This document shows, piece after piece, positions 45,048 through 53,001 of a DNA stretch of 64,000 bases. Numbering within the stretch: the stretch's first letter is position 1; each line of letters starts with the position of its first letter. A program made the translations under genes and the position numbers. This DNA comes from Glo-17 sp964637835. GTDB lineage: Bacteria > Krumholzibacteriota > Krumholzibacteriia > LZORAL124-64-63. Where the stretch lies: positions 45,124 to 109,123 of the forward strand of contig CAZWYF010000008.1 in assembly GCA_964637835.1 (NCBI GenBank), in the 5' to 3' direction. The notes beneath the pieces were generated by a model. It was not told the origin of the DNA. It saw only the letters and a program-made list of their open reading frames with translations, and searched no databases.

Positions 45048-46616
45048 GTGACACTCTCCTCTCCGGTGCAGACCGTATTTCTGGCCGCTGCGGGCGGCCT
45101 CCACGAGAGCTCCCGCCTGGTGCCCGACACCAGCGACCTGCCGGTGCTGATCCTGGTCCCGCTGATCCTGGGCGTGTTCCTGGTGCCGCTCGCGGGGCTG
45201 ATGCGGCGCCGCCTGGCCTACGTGACGACCATGGTCGTCCTGACGGCCTACGCCGCCGCCACCCTGCTGGGCCTCGCCCGGGTGATCACCGATGGCCCGA
45301 TCCACTACCGCATGGCCGGCTGGACACCGCCGCTGGGCATCGAGCTGGCGCTCGACGCGCTGAGCGCCTTCGTCATGGCCACCATCGCCGTGGTCGCCCT
45401 GCTGGTGGCCACCTACGCCGGGACGGCGGTCCGGCGCGAGAACGCCGAGCGGGAGGTGCCGTTCTTCTCGCTGATGATCGTCATGCTGCTCGGGCTCTCG
45501 GGCATGGTCCTGACGGCGGATCTGTTCAATCTCTACGTGTTCTTCGAGGTCAGCAGCCTCTCGGGCTATGCCCTGATGGCGGTCGGGCACCGCAAGGCGG
45601 TGGTCTCCGCCTACCGCTATCTCCTGCTCGGGACCATCGGCGCGTCGTTCTACCTGCTGGGCGTGGGCTACCTCTACGTGCTGACCGGCAGCCTGAACAT
45701 GGCCGATGTCGCGTCGCGGCTGGGCGAGCTGGGGGCGAACCCGGCCCTGACCGTCAGCGTGGTCTTCATGGTGGTGGGCCTGGGCCTGAAGATGGCCCTG
45801 TTCCCCCTGCACATCTGGCTGCCGGACGCCTACACCCATGCCTCGTCCACCAGCACCGCGATCATCGCGCCGGTGATGACCAAGGTCTCCGCCTACGTGC
45901 TGATCCGGATGCTGTACTTCGTCTACGGCGCCGAGTGGTCGCTGGTCGGTCTGGGGATCGGGCCGGTGGTGTCGTGGCTGGCCATGGGTGGCGTGGTCTG
46001 GGGCTCGATCATGGCCCTGGCCCAGCGCGACGCCAAGCGCATGCTGGCCTACTCCTCGGTGGCCCAGGTCGGGTACATCGCGCTCGGTCTGGCCACCGGA
46101 CATCCCCTCGCCCTGACCGGAGCCATCCTGCACATCCTCAACCACGCCATGATGAAGAGCTGCCTGTTCCTGGTCACCGGCAGCGTCGAGCTCAGCGGCG
46201 GGTCGCGGAACCTGGACGACTGGCAGGGGCTGGGCCGGCGCATGCCGCTGACCTTCGTGGGCTTCACCCTCGCGGCCCTGGCCATGGTGGGCATCCCGCC
46301 CACCAACGGATTCTTCTCGAAGTGGTACCTCGCCCTCGGGCTCGCTCACACCGGCCAGTGGGTGCTGCTGGTCCTGCTGGTCCTCAGCGGCCTGCTGACG
46401 GCCGGCTACTTCTTCCGCGTGCTCGAGCGGGTGTACGCGCGTGAGCCACGCGAGGGGGCCATCCTCCCGGCGCGCGAGGCGTCGGCGACCATGAGCCTGC
46501 CGGTGGTCGCGCTCGGCGTCGGCACGCTCCTGCTCGGGATCTTCAATGCCTGGTTCGTCGGCAGGGTCATCGCCCAGGCGCTGCCGGCCGGACTGAACCT
46601 TCCCGGGGTGAGCTGA
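45048..46616 (+). CDS. mrpD: antiporter subunit D (proton-translocating), first copy
   Basis: 522 residues, about 14 helices of the NuoL/M/N family. All ion-path residues are present: TM5 glutamate in LYVFFEVSSLSGYALM, TM7 lysine in GLKMALFPLHIWLPDAY, TM8 lysine in MTKVSAYVL and TM12 lysine in FFSKWYLAL. HASST after the TM7 motif is typical of MrpD. GTG start one base after the mrpC stop. Confidence 0.92.
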   Translation: MTLSSPVQTVFLAAAGGLHESSRLVPDTSDLPVLILVPLILGVFLVPLAGLMRRRLAYVTTMVVLTAYAAATLLGLARVITDGPIHYRMAGWTPPLGIELALDALSAFVMATIAVVALLVATYAGTAVRRENAEREVPFFSLMIVMLLGLSGMVLTADLFNLYVFFEVSSLSGYALMAVGHRKAVVSAYRYLLLGTIGASFYLLGVGYLYVLTGSLNMADVASRLGELGANPALTVSVVFMVVGLGLKMALFPLHIWLPDAYTHASSTSTAIIAPVMTKVSAYVLIRMLYFVYGAEWSLVGLGIGPVVSWLAMGGVVWGSIMALAQRDAKRMLAYSSVAQVGYIALGLATGHPLALTGAILHILNHAMMKSCLFLVTGSVELSGGSRNLDDWQGLGRRMPLTFVGFTLAALAMVGIPPTNGFFSKWYLALGLAHTGQWVLLVLLVLSGLLTAGYFFRVLERVYAREPREGAILPAREASATMSLPVVALGVGTLLLGIFNAWFVGRVIAQALPAGLNLPGVS

Positions 46617-46617
46617 G

Positions 46618-48126
46618 ATGGAGACCGTGACCACCTTCGAGTCCGTGCGACCTCTCTGGGCGGTGCTGGTCTCGCTGCTGGCCATCCCCCTGATCCTGCT
46701 GGCCGGCGAGCGCCGGCGGAACCTGCGCGAGGGCTGGACCTTGCTGGCGGCCTTCGTCAAGGCGGGCCTGGTCTGGTCGCTGTTGCCGGACGTGCTCCAG
46801 GGCGAGGTCGCGGTGACCCGGCTGGGGACCATCGTGCCGGGAGTGGAGCTGGCGCTGCGCGTGGACACCCTGGGGCTGGTCTTCGGCCTGGTGGCCTCCA
46901 CGCTCTGGGTGCTGACCAGCTTCTACAGCATCGGGTACGTGCGTGGCGCGAGCGAGCAGAAGCAGACCCGGTACTTCGCCTCCTTCGCCCTCTGCCTCTC
47001 CTCGACCATCGGCATCGCCTTCGCCGCCAACCTGGTCACGTTCGTGATCTTCTTCGAGCTGCTGAGCCTGGCGACCTATCCGCTGGTGATCCACAAGGAG
47101 ACGCCCAAGGCCGTCGACGCCGCCCGCAAGTACCTGTGCTACGTGCTGCCAGCCGGCCTGTTGCTGGTCCTGGCGGTGGTCATGACCGCGACCATCAGCG
47201 ACCACACGAGCCTCGACTTCGTTCCCGGCGGCTTCCTCGACCGGACCGATGCGTCGACGCCACTGCTGCGCTGGCTGTTCCTCTTCTACATGATCGGGGT
47301 GGGGGTGAAGGCGGGCATCATGCCCCTGCACTCCTGGTTGCCGGCGGCCATGGCGGCGCCCACGCCCGTCTCGGCGCTGCTGCACGCGGTGGCCGTGGTC
47401 AAGGCCGGCGTCTTCGGGGTCCTGCGGATCACCGGCTACGTGTTCGGGCCGGAACTGCTGCAGCAGATCGGCGTCTGGACGCTGCTGGCCTGGGCGGCGG
47501 GCATCACGCTGACGGTGGCCTCCCTGCTGGCCATGCGGCAGGACAACCTGAAGCGGCGGCTGGCCTATTCCACGGTGGGCCACCTGAGCTACATCGTCCT
47601 GGGCGCGGCGCTGCTCAGCGCGGCGTCCTGGACCGGGGGCGTGCTGCACCTGATCTTCCACGCCACCATGAAGATCACGCTCTTCTTCTGCGCTGGCGCC
47701 ATCTACGTGCGTACCCACCGGGAGAACATCTCCGACATGGTGGGCATCGGCCGCCAGATGCCGGTGACCATGGCCGCATTCGCCGTCGGCAGCCTCGGGC
47801 TGGCCGGCGTGCCGGGCATCAACGGCTGGATCTCCAAGTGGAACCTGGCCGCAGGCGCGGTGCAGGCCGACCAGGTGGTCTTCCTCGCCCTGCTGGTGCT
47901 CTCCGGCGTCCTCAATGCGGCGTACTTCTTCCCCATCGTGCACCAGGCGTTCTTCCGCCGCAGCGACCAGTACGAGCGGTTCGGCGAGGCCTCGCTGCTG
48001 ATGGTGGTCCCACTGTCGCTGACGGCGCTGATCTCGCTGATCCTGGGGCTGGCACCCAATCTCGGCGCCCACGCCTGGGACCTGGCGCGCGGCGTCGCCC
48101 TCGCCGTGATCGGAGGCGGGTCATGA
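46618..48126 (+). CDS. antiporter subunit D-like, second copy
   Basis: 502 residues, same family, also with the complete set: VIFFELLSLATYPLV, VGVKAGIMPLHSWLPAAM, VVKAGVFGV and GWISKWNLA. The TM7 loop APTPVSALLHAVAVVKAG resembles NuoL/MbhH more than MrpD. So it may stand in for the missing N-terminal part of MrpA (inference). One base separates it from mrpD. Confidence 0.9.
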   Translation: METVTTFESVRPLWAVLVSLLAIPLILLAGERRRNLREGWTLLAAFVKAGLVWSLLPDVLQGEVAVTRLGTIVPGVELALRVDTLGLVFGLVASTLWVLTSFYSIGYVRGASEQKQTRYFASFALCLSSTIGIAFAANLVTFVIFFELLSLATYPLVIHKETPKAVDAARKYLCYVLPAGLLLVLAVVMTATISDHTSLDFVPGGFLDRTDASTPLLRWLFLFYMIGVGVKAGIMPLHSWLPAAMAAPTPVSALLHAVAVVKAGVFGVLRITGYVFGPELLQQIGVWTLLAWAAGITLTVASLLAMRQDNLKRRLAYSTVGHLSYIVLGAALLSAASWTGGVLHLIFHATMKITLFFCAGAIYVRTHRENISDMVGIGRQMPVTMAAFAVGSLGLAGVPGINGWISKWNLAAGAVQADQVVFLALLVLSGVLNAAYFFPIVHQAFFRRSDQYERFGEASLLMVVPLSLTALISLILGLAPNLGAHAWDLARGVALAVIGGGS

Positions 48127-48374
48127 AGCTGAAGCTCCGTCGGCCATCGCGACGCGGCTGGGTGTTCGCCATCGTCTCGGGGCTGGCGGCGCTGTCGCTC
48201 CCCTATCTCCTGGACGCCCACGTGCATCACGGTTTCTGGGATCGCGTGCCCGGCTGGTGGGCCTGGTTCGGCGGGCTGGGCTGCGCGGTGATCATCCTGG
48301 TCAGCAAGGCCCTGGGGCAGGCCGGGCTCCAGAAGCCCGCGGATTTCTACGGAAAGGACGACGATGCGTCCTGA
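48123..48374 (+). CDS. small membrane protein of the mrp cluster
   Basis: 83 residues: basic N-terminus (KLKLRRPSRRGW), two membrane helices flanking HVHHGFWDRVPGWWAWFGG, and a charged end QKPADFYGKDDDAS. Similar small proteins occur in such split Mrp clusters, as far as I recall, but I know no function. It overlaps both neighbours (ATGA upstream, 11 bases downstream), so it belongs to the complex's operon. The His/Trp-rich loop between the helices may face the periplasm. Confidence 0.78.
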   Translation: MKLKLRRPSRRGWVFAIVSGLAALSLPYLLDAHVHHGFWDRVPGWWAWFGGLGCAVIILVSKALGQAGLQKPADFYGKDDDAS

Positions 48375-50280
48375 GCGGAAGCTGCTGGCGCTGGCGCTGG
48401 CAATGGGCGTGGTGACCGTCACCCTGCTGGCCGCCTGGCAGGCGCCCGGCGTCGCGGCGGCCGCCACGGCGGAGCCGGCCGCGGAGGCCCACGGCGGCGG
48501 ACACGGGCGCGAGATCGCCCCGGCCCTGCAGCCGACGCCCATCCCGGTGTCGACCTGGCCGCCGGCCCTGATCCTGATCATCGGCGCGGTGATCCTCCCG
48601 CTGGTGCCGGGGCGGGCGCTCCGCGCGCTGCTGGCCATCGGCCTGCCCGCCTACGCCCTGGTGGTGATCTGGGGACTGCCAGACGGGGCCCGCCACGTGG
48701 TGCCCTTCGCCGGGTACGACCTCCACGTGCTGCACGCCGACCGCCTGTCGCTGGTCTTCGGCAAGATCTTCGCCCTGGTGGGCGTGATCGCTGGCATCTA
48801 CGCCTTCCACGTGGACGACCGGCGGCAGCAGGTGTCGGCGTTGCTGTACAGTGCCGGTGCGCTCGGCGTCACCTTCGCCGGCGATTTCTTCACGCTGTAT
48901 GCCTTCTGGGAACTGATGGCGGTCTCCTCGACCGTCCTGATCTGGGCCCGGGATCGCCGGGAGAGCCAGCAGGCGGGGCGGCGATACATCCTCGTCCACC
49001 TGGCCGGTGGCGCCGTGCTGCTCTTCGGCATCTTCCTGCACGTCCAGGGCAGCGGCAGCATCCTGATCGAGCGGTTCGCTTCCGGGACGGGCGGGCTGGC
49101 CGCCTGGAGCATCCTGCTCGGCTTCTGCCTCAACGCCGCGGTGCCGCCGCTGGGCCCGTGGCTGCCCGACGCGTATCCGCGGGCGACCGTGACCGGCGCC
49201 ATCTTCTGCTCCGCCCTGACCACCAAGACCGCGGTCTACGCGCTGCTGCGGGTGTTTCCCGGCTGGGAGGTGCTGGCGATCGCCGGCGTCGTGATGGCCA
49301 TCTATGGGGTCGTCTACGCGATGCTGGCCAGCGACATCCGCGAGCTGTTCGCCTACCACATCATCTCCCAGGTGGGCTACATGGTGGCCGGCGTGGGGAT
49401 CGGCACCACCATGGCGCTCAACGGTGCGGCGGCTCACGCGGTCTGCCACATCCTCTACAAGGCGTTGCTGTTCATGGGCGCCGGGGCGGTGATCCAGACC
49501 ACTGGCCGCGAGAAGCTCATGGAACTCGGCGGGTTCTGGCGCCGGCAGAAGCTGGTCTTCGGCCTGTACATGATCGGGGCCTTCTCCATCTCCGGATTTC
49601 CGCTGTGGAACGGCTTCGTGAGCAAGTCCATGGTGGTCAGCGCCGCGGGGGCGGTCCACTGGGACTGGGCCTTCCTGATGCTGATGCTCGCCAGCGTGGG
49701 CACGTTCCTGAGCACCGGCCTGAAGCTGCCCTACGGCGTCTGGCTGGGCGAGGATCGCGGCGTCGATCCCGAGCCGGCGCCGGTGAACATGCTGGTCGCC
49801 ATGGCCGTCGCGGCCTTCTTCTGCACCCTGCTGGGCCTGGCGCCTGGACTGCTGTACCAGTATCTGCCCTACGCCGTGCACTGGGATCCGTTCACGGCGC
49901 CGCACGTGATCGAGGCGGTGCAGCTGCTGCTGTTCACGTTCCTCGTGTTCTGGGTCTTCGTTCCCATGCTGCACGCCAGGCGGACCATCTCCCTGGACAC
50001 GGACGTGCTGTATCGCAAGTCGGCCGGCTGGTCGCGGGCGGTGTTCGTGACCAGCGTGGGGCGGTTCTTCGACGCCAGCGAAGCGGCCGTCCGGTATCTC
50101 GCCCGCCGGGTGGTCGGTGGACTGGGCAACCCGTACCGCCTGCTGCCCGGCGGCCGGGCGCTGCCCGGAAGCGATGGCGAGGCGTTCGATCCGGACCGGG
50201 CGCGCCTGCCCCTGAGCGTGCCGATGACCATGGTCGTCTTGGGATTCCTGGTGGTCTGGGCCGTCTCGCGCTGGGCCTGA
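48364..50280 (+). CDS. antiporter subunit D-like, third copy, altered TM7
   Basis: 638 residues with an N-terminal signal-like helix and an extracytoplasmic His/Gly-rich segment (AEAHGGGHGRE) ahead of the NuoL/M/N core. TM5 glutamate (LYAFWELMAVSSTVL), TM8 lysine (TTKTAVYALLR) and TM12 lysine (GFVSKSMV) are kept. In TM7 the usual lysine and histidine (GxKxxxxPLHxWLPDA) are replaced: FCLNAAVPPLGPWLPDAYPR. The proton path is therefore probably changed or blocked in this subunit. The C-terminus carries an extra amphipathic stretch and a last helix. Last gene of the operon. Confidence 0.9.
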   Translation: MRPERKLLALALAMGVVTVTLLAAWQAPGVAAAATAEPAAEAHGGGHGREIAPALQPTPIPVSTWPPALILIIGAVILPLVPGRALRALLAIGLPAYALVVIWGLPDGARHVVPFAGYDLHVLHADRLSLVFGKIFALVGVIAGIYAFHVDDRRQQVSALLYSAGALGVTFAGDFFTLYAFWELMAVSSTVLIWARDRRESQQAGRRYILVHLAGGAVLLFGIFLHVQGSGSILIERFASGTGGLAAWSILLGFCLNAAVPPLGPWLPDAYPRATVTGAIFCSALTTKTAVYALLRVFPGWEVLAIAGVVMAIYGVVYAMLASDIRELFAYHIISQVGYMVAGVGIGTTMALNGAAAHAVCHILYKALLFMGAGAVIQTTGREKLMELGGFWRRQKLVFGLYMIGAFSISGFPLWNGFVSKSMVVSAAGAVHWDWAFLMLMLASVGTFLSTGLKLPYGVWLGEDRGVDPEPAPVNMLVAMAVAAFFCTLLGLAPGLLYQYLPYAVHWDPFTAPHVIEAVQLLLFTFLVFWVFVPMLHARRTISLDTDVLYRKSAGWSRAVFVTSVGRFFDASEAAVRYLARRVVGGLGNPYRLLPGGRALPGSDGEAFDPDRARLPLSVPMTMVVLGFLVVWAVSRWA

Positions 50281-50284
50281 CGGC

Positions 50285-50385
50285 GCAGGCCTGGTGGGGT
50301 CGGCCTGGCGGGGGATCGGCCTGCCGGGGATCGGCCTGGCGGGGTCGGCCTGGTGGGGTCGGCCTGGCGGGGTCGGCCTGGCCGG
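50285..50385. repeat. 14-15-bp tandem repeat array
   Basis: About six units of TCGGCCTGGCGGGG, starting just after the last mrp stop codon. Confidence 0.75.
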
Positions 50386-50466
50386 CGAGACTGGTCATCC
50401 GTGCCGGCAGGGACCAGAGTCCGCCGCGATCGTCCGTCGTGGATCTCGTGATCGGAGGGCACTGTC

Positions 50467-51612
50467 GTGCATGTCGCGCTACTCAGCTCGCGCCGCGGCT
50501 TCTACGGTGGCGAGGTCCACTTCCGGGACCTGGCACTCGGGCTCCAGGAGCGCGGTCACCGCGTCACCTGCATCGTGCGCCCGCGCAGCGCCCTGGCGCG
50601 AAGCCTGGACACCGGCGGGATGGAGGTGGTGCCCGCGCGGCTGGGCCCGGTGCTCGATCCGGTGAGCGTGTTTCCCCTGGCGGCCATGTTGCGCGGCCTG
50701 CGCCCCGACATCCTGCACACCCACTGCCCCCCGGATTACTACCTCGCCGCCGTCGCAACCCTGGGATCGCGGATCTGCAACGTCGCCACCCGCCACCACC
50801 TCTATCCCATCTCCTTCCTCGCCGCCAAGCGCCTCTTGCTGGACCGCTTCACCGCGGTGATCGCCGTGAGCGAGGCCGTCCGCGACGGCCTGCTGGCCGC
50901 CGGCATGCCCGCACGCCGCGTGGTGACCGTCCTGAACGGGATCTCGCCCTGTGAGGCCGCGCCCTCGCCGGGGTCGTTGCGGAGAGAGCTCGGCCTGGTG
51001 CCGGAGGGCGGTCCGGTGATCGGCTACGTGGGCCGCCTCTGCCCGGAGAAGGAGCCGGAGCTCGTCCTGCAGGCCGCGGCGTTGCTGCGTGGCCGCTGGC
51101 CGGGCCTGCAGATCGTGCTGATCGGCGGCGATGACGGCGATGGGAGTTACACCGCCCAGCTGCGGGACCTGGGGCGGCGTCTGCGGCTCGCGGTACGCAT
51201 CTGCGGCTATCGGCCCGATGCCGCGCGCCTGATCCGCGCCTTCGACGTGATGGCGGTCACCTCGCGCGCCGAGCCGTTCGGCCTGGTCACCCTGGAGGCC
51301 CTGGCGCGGGGAGTCCCGGTGGTGGCGACCTGCTCGGGTGGCAGCCGCGAGATCATTCGCGACGGCCGCGAGGGCCTCCTCGTTCCGCCGGGCGATCCCC
51401 AGGCCCTGGCGAACGCCCTCTCGCGCTTGCTGTGCGAGCACACCCTGCGTGCGCGCTGCGAGCAGGCGGGACCGCTCCGCGTCGCCAGCTGTTTCGAACT
51501 CTCGCGTCAGGTGGAGAACACGGAGAAGGTCTACCGGCTCGCGCTGGCGGGGGCGCCGCTCCCCACGTCGATGTCGCCGGCCCCGAGCTGGTGCCTCTCG
51601 CGAGACGACTAG
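50467..51612 (+). CDS. GT4 family glycosyltransferase
   Basis: 381 residues, GT-B fold. N-terminal domain: LSSRRGFYGGEVHFRDLALG and LHTHCPPDYYLAA. C-terminal nucleotide-sugar domain: GYVGRLCPEKEPELVLQAAA and the EX7E element EPFGLVTLEALARGVPVVAT. Retaining glycosyltransferase, probably for LPS core, capsule or another surface glycan. No other glycan genes are adjacent, so the product is unknown. GTG start; the N-terminal MHVALL is normal for the family. Confidence 0.9.
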   Translation: MHVALLSSRRGFYGGEVHFRDLALGLQERGHRVTCIVRPRSALARSLDTGGMEVVPARLGPVLDPVSVFPLAAMLRGLRPDILHTHCPPDYYLAAVATLGSRICNVATRHHLYPISFLAAKRLLLDRFTAVIAVSEAVRDGLLAAGMPARRVVTVLNGISPCEAAPSPGSLRRELGLVPEGGPVIGYVGRLCPEKEPELVLQAAALLRGRWPGLQIVLIGGDDGDGSYTAQLRDLGRRLRLAVRICGYRPDAARLIRAFDVMAVTSRAEPFGLVTLEALARGVPVVATCSGGSREIIRDGREGLLVPPGDPQALANALSRLLCEHTLRARCEQAGPLRVASCFELSRQVENTEKVYRLALAGAPLPTSMSPAPSWCLSRDD

Positions 51613-51712
51613 CGCGCCACCGCCGCGCCACCGCCGCGTCACCGCCGCGTCAGCGCCGCGTCACCGCTGCGCCACCGTTGCGCCACCGCCGCGTCACCGC
51701 CGCGTCACCAGG
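51613..51712. repeat. 9-bp tandem repeat array
   Basis: About ten units of GCGCCACC/GCGTCACC with spacer G or C, between the converging glycosyltransferase and marC-like genes. Confidence 0.75.
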
Positions 51713-51726
51713 TCTTCATCGGGGCA

Positions 51727-52383
51727 TCACAGGCCGACGGCCAGGCTCCGCGCCACGGGCAGCAGCCCGTCGATCACCAGCTGCACCGCGATCACGGTGA
51801 GCAGCAGCCCCATCAGCTTCTCCACGATCCGCAGCCCCGTCCGTCCCAGGCGCGCGAGGACACGGTCGGCGCCGGCGAGGATCACGCCGGTCAGCACCAG
51901 GATCGCGAGCACCGCCAGCGTCACCAGCAGCGCGCCCTGGGGCCCGTCGATCTGGGGCCGCAGGACCATGACCGTGGTGATGGAGCCCGGACCGGCCAGC
52001 AGGGGAATGGCCAGCGGCGTGATGGACGGGTCCTCGTCTTCCCGGTCGGCGAGGCCCTCCTGATCATGGGCGTAGGCCCGGTTGATCCCGGTGCGCCAGC
52101 GGCGGGGCTGGCTCTGGAGCATGTCCAGGCCGATGCCGAAGAAGATGATGCCGCCGGCGATGCGGAAGGCATCGATGGTGATGCCGAAGAGGTGGAGCAG
52201 ATGCGACCCGAACCAGGCGAAGGCCGCGAGGATGCAGAACGCCACCACCAGGGCTCGCAGCAGGGTGCGCCGCTTCTGACGGACGCTCATGTGCGAGGTG
52301 AGGCCGCTGAAGAACGGGATGCATCCCAGCGGGTCGATCACCGCGAAGAGCGATGAGATGGACAGCAGCACGAAACCGATCAT
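51727..52383 (-). CDS. MarC family integral membrane protein
   Basis: 218 residues, six helices. FAVIDPLGCIPFFSGLT near the N-terminus and ITPLAIPLLAGPGSITTVMV in the middle are MarC signatures. A charged loop (AHDQEGLADREDEDPS) separates the halves. Function in this family is not settled; the original antibiotic-resistance link did not hold up. ATG 52383 has GGAAGGAG upstream on the minus strand. Confidence 0.92.
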   Translation of the reverse strand: MIGFVLLSISSLFAVIDPLGCIPFFSGLTSHMSVRQKRRTLLRALVVAFCILAAFAWFGSHLLHLFGITIDAFRIAGGIIFFGIGLDMLQSQPRRWRTGINRAYAHDQEGLADREDEDPSITPLAIPLLAGPGSITTVMVLRPQIDGPQGALLVTLAVLAILVLTGVILAGADRVLARLGRTGLRIVEKLMGLLLTVIAVQLVIDGLLPVARSLAVGL

Positions 52384-52443
52384 GACGCTCCTTCCACGCG
52401 GCGAGGTCGGCAGCGGCGGACGACATCGCCCCACAGGCGGCGG

Positions 52444-52471
52444 AAGATATGTCCGGGCCGCGGCGGGGCAA
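52444..52471 (-). promoter_or_regulatory. marC-like gene promoter (minus strand)
   Basis: Read on the minus strand: TTGCCC, 16 bases, TATCTT. Confidence 0.5.
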
Positions 52472-52506
52472 GGGATTTCGGATGTACGGGGCGACAGATT
52501 TCTCCA

Positions 52507-52536
52507 TTGAGTCTGGCCTGCATCTTGCGATAGGAT
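52507..52536 (+). promoter_or_regulatory. promoter of the DnaJ-type zinc-finger gene
   Basis: TTGAGT (52507-52512), 18 bases, TAGGAT (52531-52536), divergent from the marC-like promoter. Confidence 0.45.
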
Positions 52537-52589
52537 GTTCAAGACCCGGCCGCGATCAGGCGCCGGGCCCCGGAAGAAGGAGTGACGTC

Positions 52590-52841
52590 ATGAGCGAGAA
52601 CCCGACCTGCCAGGACTGCGAAGGCCGCGGCAACGTCACGCAGACAACCACCAGGCGCGCCACCTGTGCCACGTGTCACGGTGCCGGCCGGTTGCCGGCC
52701 AGCTGGCCGGAGACCGCCGACGTGGTCTGCTACACTTGCAACGGCTCCGGCGAGGAAGCCACGCGGGAGACCGAGACCCACGTCTGCCGGACGTGCAACG
52801 GCGTGGGGTACATCCGGGAGGTGCCGGAGCAGAGCTCCTGA
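52590..52841 (+). CDS. small DnaJ-type zinc-finger protein
   Basis: 83 residues with four CxxCxGxG units: CQDCEGRG, CATCHGAG, CYTCNGSG and CRTCNGVG. This is a complete DnaJ cysteine-rich domain (two zinc sites) without J-domain or substrate domains. Such stand-alone proteins are thought to act as small chaperone-like or disulfide/holdase factors; the exact role is unknown. AAGAAGGAG lies before the ATG, and a strong bidirectional hairpin follows. Confidence 0.88.
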   Translation: MSENPTCQDCEGRGNVTQTTTRRATCATCHGAGRLPASWPETADVVCYTCNGSGEEATRETETHVCRTCNGVGYIREVPEQSS

Positions 52842-52928
52842 GCGCCGACCTCCCGCGCGCAGCGACCCCAGGAACCGAGCCGCGCCGCATCATCGGGAGC
52901 AGACGCTCCGCGGCCGCTCATCGCGATG

Positions 52929-52961
52929 ACGAGACGCCGCCCTTGCGGGGCGGCGTCTCGT
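52929..52961. terminator. bidirectional terminator between converging genes
   Basis: 14-bp perfect stem ACGAGACGCCGCCC / GGGCGGCGTCTCGT with a 5-base loop, lying between the zinc-finger gene (plus) and the chemoreceptor gene (minus). Confidence 0.65.
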
Positions 52962-53001
52962 TCGAGTCGATGGGCCAGGCCGGTCGGCTGCCAGCCGGCG
53001 A

